Below, one piece after another: positions 61,425 through 63,680 of a stretch of 63,680 bases of DNA (the stretch's first letter is position 1; each line of letters opens with the position of its first letter). Made by a program: the position numbers and the translations under genes. The notes beneath the pieces were generated by a model. The model saw nothing but the letters and a program-made list of their open reading frames with translations, searched no databases and was not told the origin of the DNA. Source of the stretch: Oscillospiraceae bacterium. Lineage in GTDB: Bacteria > Bacillota > Clostridia > Oscillospirales > CAG-382. The DNA is taken from the NCBI GenBank assembly GCA_015064625.1, contig SVRW01000013.1, forward strand, positions 1 through 63,680, in the 5' to 3' direction.

Positions 61425-62642
61425 ATGACAGTGTATGATGAACTGAAAGCCCGAGGACTTATTGCTCAGGTTACAGATGAAGAAGAAATAAAAGAATTGG
61501 TTAATTCTGGAAAAGCTGTTTTTTATATTGGCTTTGATCCAACGGCAGATAGCCTTCATGTTGGACATTTTATGGCTCTTTGCCTTATGAAAAGACTTCA
61601 GATGGCTGGAAATAAACCAATAGCTCTTATCGGCGGCGGTACAGCCATGATTGGTGACCCTTCGGGAAGAACCGATATGCGTACGATGATGACAAAAGAA
61701 ACAATAGCTCATAACTGTAAATGCTTCAAAAAACAGATGAGCCGTTTTATTGATTTTTCTGAAGGAAAAGCGATAATGGTTAATAATGCCGACTGGCTTC
61801 TTGACCTTAATTATGTTGAGGTTCTCAGAGAAGTTGGTGCTTGCTTTAGTGTTAACAGAATGCTTACTGCTGAATGTTATAAGCAAAGAATGGAAAAAGG
61901 TCTTTCCTTCCTTGAATTCAACTATATGATAATGCAGAGCTACGACTTTTATGCTCTTTATCAGAAATACGGCTGTAATATGCAGTTTGGCGGCGACGAT
62001 CAATGGAGCAATATGCTTGGCGGCACAGAGCTTATAAGAAGAAAGCTTGGTAAAGATGCATATGCTATGACAATAACCCTTCTTCTTAATTCCGAAGGTA
62101 AAAAGATGGGTAAAACTCAAAGCGGTGCTGTTTGGCTTGATCCAAATAAAACTTCTCCTTACGATTTCTATCAGTATTGGAGAAACGTAGACGACGCAGA
62201 CGTTCTCAACTGCATCAGAATGCTCACATTCCTTCCTATGGAAGAAATAGATGCTATGAATTCTTGGACAGGTAGCGAGCTTAACAAGGCAAAAGAAATT
62301 TTGGCTTTCGAGCTTACAAAGCTTGTTCACGGTGAAGAAGAAGCAGAAAAAGCCCAGAATGCTGCAAAAGCGGTTTTCGGGGCGGGTGACTCTGCAAATA
62401 TGCCTTCTGTAACTCTTAATGCTGAAGATTTCACAGACGGAAAAATAGATATTCTTTCTATGCTTTATCGTTCAGGACTTGTTCCTTCAAAATCTGAAGC
62501 GAGAAGAGCTGTTGAACAAGGCGGTGTTACCGTTAATGGCGAAAAAGTTACAGATATCAAAAAGATTTATCTTGCTGATGAATTCACAGACGGTATTGTT
62601 TTGAAAAGAGGCAAGAAGAACTTTATAAAGCTTGTTAAATAA
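61425..62642 (+). CDS. tyrS: Tyrosyl-tRNA synthetase
   Basis: A 405-residue class I synthetase. The HIGH motif is HVGH in [11 protein letters not shown], the KMSKS motif is KKMGKTQSG, and the C-terminal S4 domain ([19 protein letters not shown]) is present. The KMGKT form is typical of the longer bacterial TyrRS type. It converges with the radical SAM gene, overlapping it by 8 bases. Confidence 0.95.
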   Translation: MTVYDELKARGLIAQVTDEEEIKELVNSGKAVFYIGFDPTADSLHVGHFMALCLMKRLQMAGNKPIALIGGGTAMIGDPSGRTDMRTMMTKETIAHNCKCFKKQMSRFIDFSEGKAIMVNNADWLLDLNYVEVLREVGACFSVNRMLTAECYKQRMEKGLSFLEFNYMIMQSYDFYALYQKYGCNMQFGGDDQWSNMLGGTELIRRKLGKDAYAMTITLLLNSEGKKMGKTQSGAVWLDPNKTSPYDFYQYWRNVDDADVLNCIRMLTFLPMEEIDAMNSWTGSELNKAKEILAFELTKLVHGEEEAEKAQNAAKAVFGAGDSANMPSVTLNAEDFTDGKIDILSMLYRSGLVPSKSEARRAVEQGGVTVNGEKVTDIKKIYLADEFTDGIVLKRGKKNFIKLVK

Positions 62643-63531
62643 TTGATTTTTCGGAGAAGTCGGGGATGAAGCTCTCATCTGCGGCTTCTCCTTCTTGTAT
62701 ATATGAATTTTCGATTCCGAGATTTAATGCAAAAGAGATAATCTCTTCGTATTCTTCCTCGGATACTTTTCTGTTAAGTTCTTTATATTTGTGCGTTTTA
62801 ACAGGAGTATATTGATTCATTATACTGATATAAATTTTATTTCCAAATTTTTCGTGAAGGTAGGATATTATCTTTTTCGAATCGTGGATATTTCCTGGCA
62901 AAATCATGTGACGGACAATAACGCCTTGTTGCAAGATTCCATCAGAGTCGAAAACACATTCAGGTTGTTGTGAAACCATAAGGTCAATAGCATATTTTGC
63001 AACGTCTGGATAATCCTTTGCTAAAGAATATTTGTTTGCAAGGAGAGGGGACATATACTTGAAATCAGGAAGATATATGTCAATAATTCCTTCTAAAGAC
63101 TTTATCATTTCTGCGTTTTCGTAGCCTGAGCAGTTCATAACAAATGGAAGATTTAAACCCTCCGATTTAGCTTTTTTTATTATTGGAATCAACTTATATA
63201 TATACATATCTGGGGTAACGAGGTTTATATTATGAACGCCTTTGCTTTTTAATCCGAAAAATATTTCCAAAAGTTTCTTTTTCGAATTGCTTTCTTGAAG
63301 GATGTTTTCTGTTACTATTCCATTTGATATTTTATGATTCTGGCAGTAAATACAATGAAGCTGACATCCAGCAGAAAAAATCGTTCCTGAACCATTTTTC
63401 CCAGATAGGCATGGCTCTTCCCAAAAATGCGGAGCGGCTCTGCAAATATGTATTGTGTCTGTACAACCGCAAAATCCTGCTTCAATTTTTCTGTCAACAC
63501 CACATTTTCTCGGACAAATAAAGCATTTCAT
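62635..63531 (-). CDS. Radical SAM protein, PflA-activase-like
   Basis: A 298-residue protein. The N-terminal Cys-rich part ([18 protein letters not shown]) precedes the radical SAM cluster motif CxxxCxxC in [15 protein letters not shown]. Strong blocks [21 protein letters not shown] and [11 protein letters not shown] follow. This matches the short AmmeMemoRadiSam-related/PflA-like group rather than true pyruvate-formate-lyase activase; its target is unknown. The start has GAGGAG upstream. Confidence 0.85.
   Translation of the reverse strand: MKCFICPRKCGVDRKIEAGFCGCTDTIHICRAAPHFWEEPCLSGKNGSGTIFSAGCQLHCIYCQNHKISNGIVTENILQESNSKKKLLEIFFGLKSKGVHNINLVTPDMYIYKLIPIIKKAKSEGLNLPFVMNCSGYENAEMIKSLEGIIDIYLPDFKYMSPLLANKYSLAKDYPDVAKYAIDLMVSQQPECVFDSDGILQQGVIVRHMILPGNIHDSKKIISYLHEKFGNKIYISIMNQYTPVKTHKYKELNRKVSEEEYEEIISFALNLGIENSYIQEGEAADESFIPDFSEKSII
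62653..62691 (+). terminator. Candidate tyrS terminator inside convergent gene
   Basis: GGAGAAG (62653-62659) pairs with CTTCTCC (62685-62691), with an inner GATGA/TCATC pair, and is followed by TTCTTGT. It lies in the coding 3' end of the radical SAM gene on the other strand. Confidence 0.4.
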
Positions 63532-63578
63532 AAATTTTCTCCTCGTTCTGACCTTCGTTTTGTTAAGTTAAATGAAAG

Positions 63579-63607
63579 TTGAGATCTTGAATCCTTTGTG
63601 GTATAAT
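63579..63607 (+). promoter_or_regulatory. Promoter of truncated right-edge gene
   Basis: TTGAGA (63579-63584) and TATAAT (63602-63607) are spaced by 17 bases, upstream of the partial gene at the window edge. Confidence 0.7.
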
Positions 63608-63662
63608 GATTTTACCCCTAAAACCAAAACCTCCCGAAAAACGAGAAAGGAAACAAGACCTC

Positions 63663-63680
63663 ATGGGTAAAATAATAACA
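63663..63680 (+). CDS. Truncated gene start at window edge
   Basis: An ATG at 63663 opens a frame reading MGKIIT up to the window end. AAAGGA lies about 11 bases upstream and a strong promoter precedes it. Too short to identify. Confidence 0.4.

Noticed and set aside
61386..62330. Long minus-strand open frame of 314 codons
   Set aside because: It lies opposite tyrS, has no start signals and no protein-like domain pattern; it is a shadow of tyrS codon usage.
1..63680. CRISPR arrays, tRNA or rRNA genes, insertion sequences, prophage
   Set aside because: No direct-repeat/spacer pattern, cloverleaf, rRNA core sequence, transposase or phage structural gene was recognised on either strand.

Overview
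The window looks like chromosome from an AT-rich, endospore-forming Clostridia, most likely the Oscillospiraceae/Ruminococcaceae part of the class. This is an inference from four things: SpoIIQ and SpoIIID at the right end, type I dockerins on secreted proteins, TTG/ATG starts behind strong AGGAGG-type ribosome sites, and Firmicute gene neighbourhoods such as scpA-scpB, phoH-ybeY-era-recO and sepF-yggT-divIVA-lspA. I saw no rRNA, tRNA, CRISPR array, intact insertion sequence or prophage.

The left 9 kb is transcribed rightwards. A PP-loop ATPase and an EFR1-type flavodoxin/ferredoxin come first, then cytidine deaminase. Next is the most interesting region: a strong promoter, a cobalamin riboswitch with a terminator platform, and an apparent vitamin B12 uptake operon. 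The operon encodes a small HNH-repeat-like protein, a membrane-anchored surface protein with a DUF4430-like core, a 556-residue protein built like animal intrinsic factor/transcobalamin (terpenoid-cyclase-like alpha repeats plus a DUF4430 beta domain, here separated by a membrane hairpin), and a complete ECF transporter (EcfT, fused EcfA-EcfA', EcfS). EcfT appears to have lost one base just after its start codon.

From 9.1 to 57.4 kb almost everything is on the minus strand. The segment starts at its right end with metA, phoH, ybeY, era, recO, mutS2 and tcdA. It continues with acpP, nagA, a ROK-like kinase, miaA, a HlyD-like adaptor, yggS, sepF, yggT, divIVA, lspA, rluD, a split transketolase and a NIF3 protein. 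Then come gpmI, an M50 protease, scpA, scpB and a DUF2953 protein, followed by pcrA, a DUF1015 protein, valS, thiI, a dockerin-bearing papain-like protease, rarA and deoB. Left of these are rlmB with a degenerate P-type-ATPase-like protein, an EF-G-like GTPase, a degenerate AlgJ/DHHW-type lipoprotein with trmK, and a lipoprotein/dockerin paralogue pair. A short plus-strand pair (DUF421 and DUF4363) lies at 20.5-21.5 kb.

The right end (57.6-62.6 kb) is again on the plus strand: tsaC, coaE, a lytic transglycosylase, spoIIQ behind a good sigma-F-like promoter, spoIIID, a cytoplasmic lipase-like gene translationally overlapping spoIIID, and tyrS. A radical SAM activase-like gene lies convergent to tyrS. 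A strong promoter and the first codons of a truncated gene close the window.

The dominant theme is housekeeping: tRNA and rRNA modification, DNA repair, chromosome segregation and cell division. On top of this sit a B12 scavenging system, a few surface or cellulosome-like proteins and the sporulation cluster.
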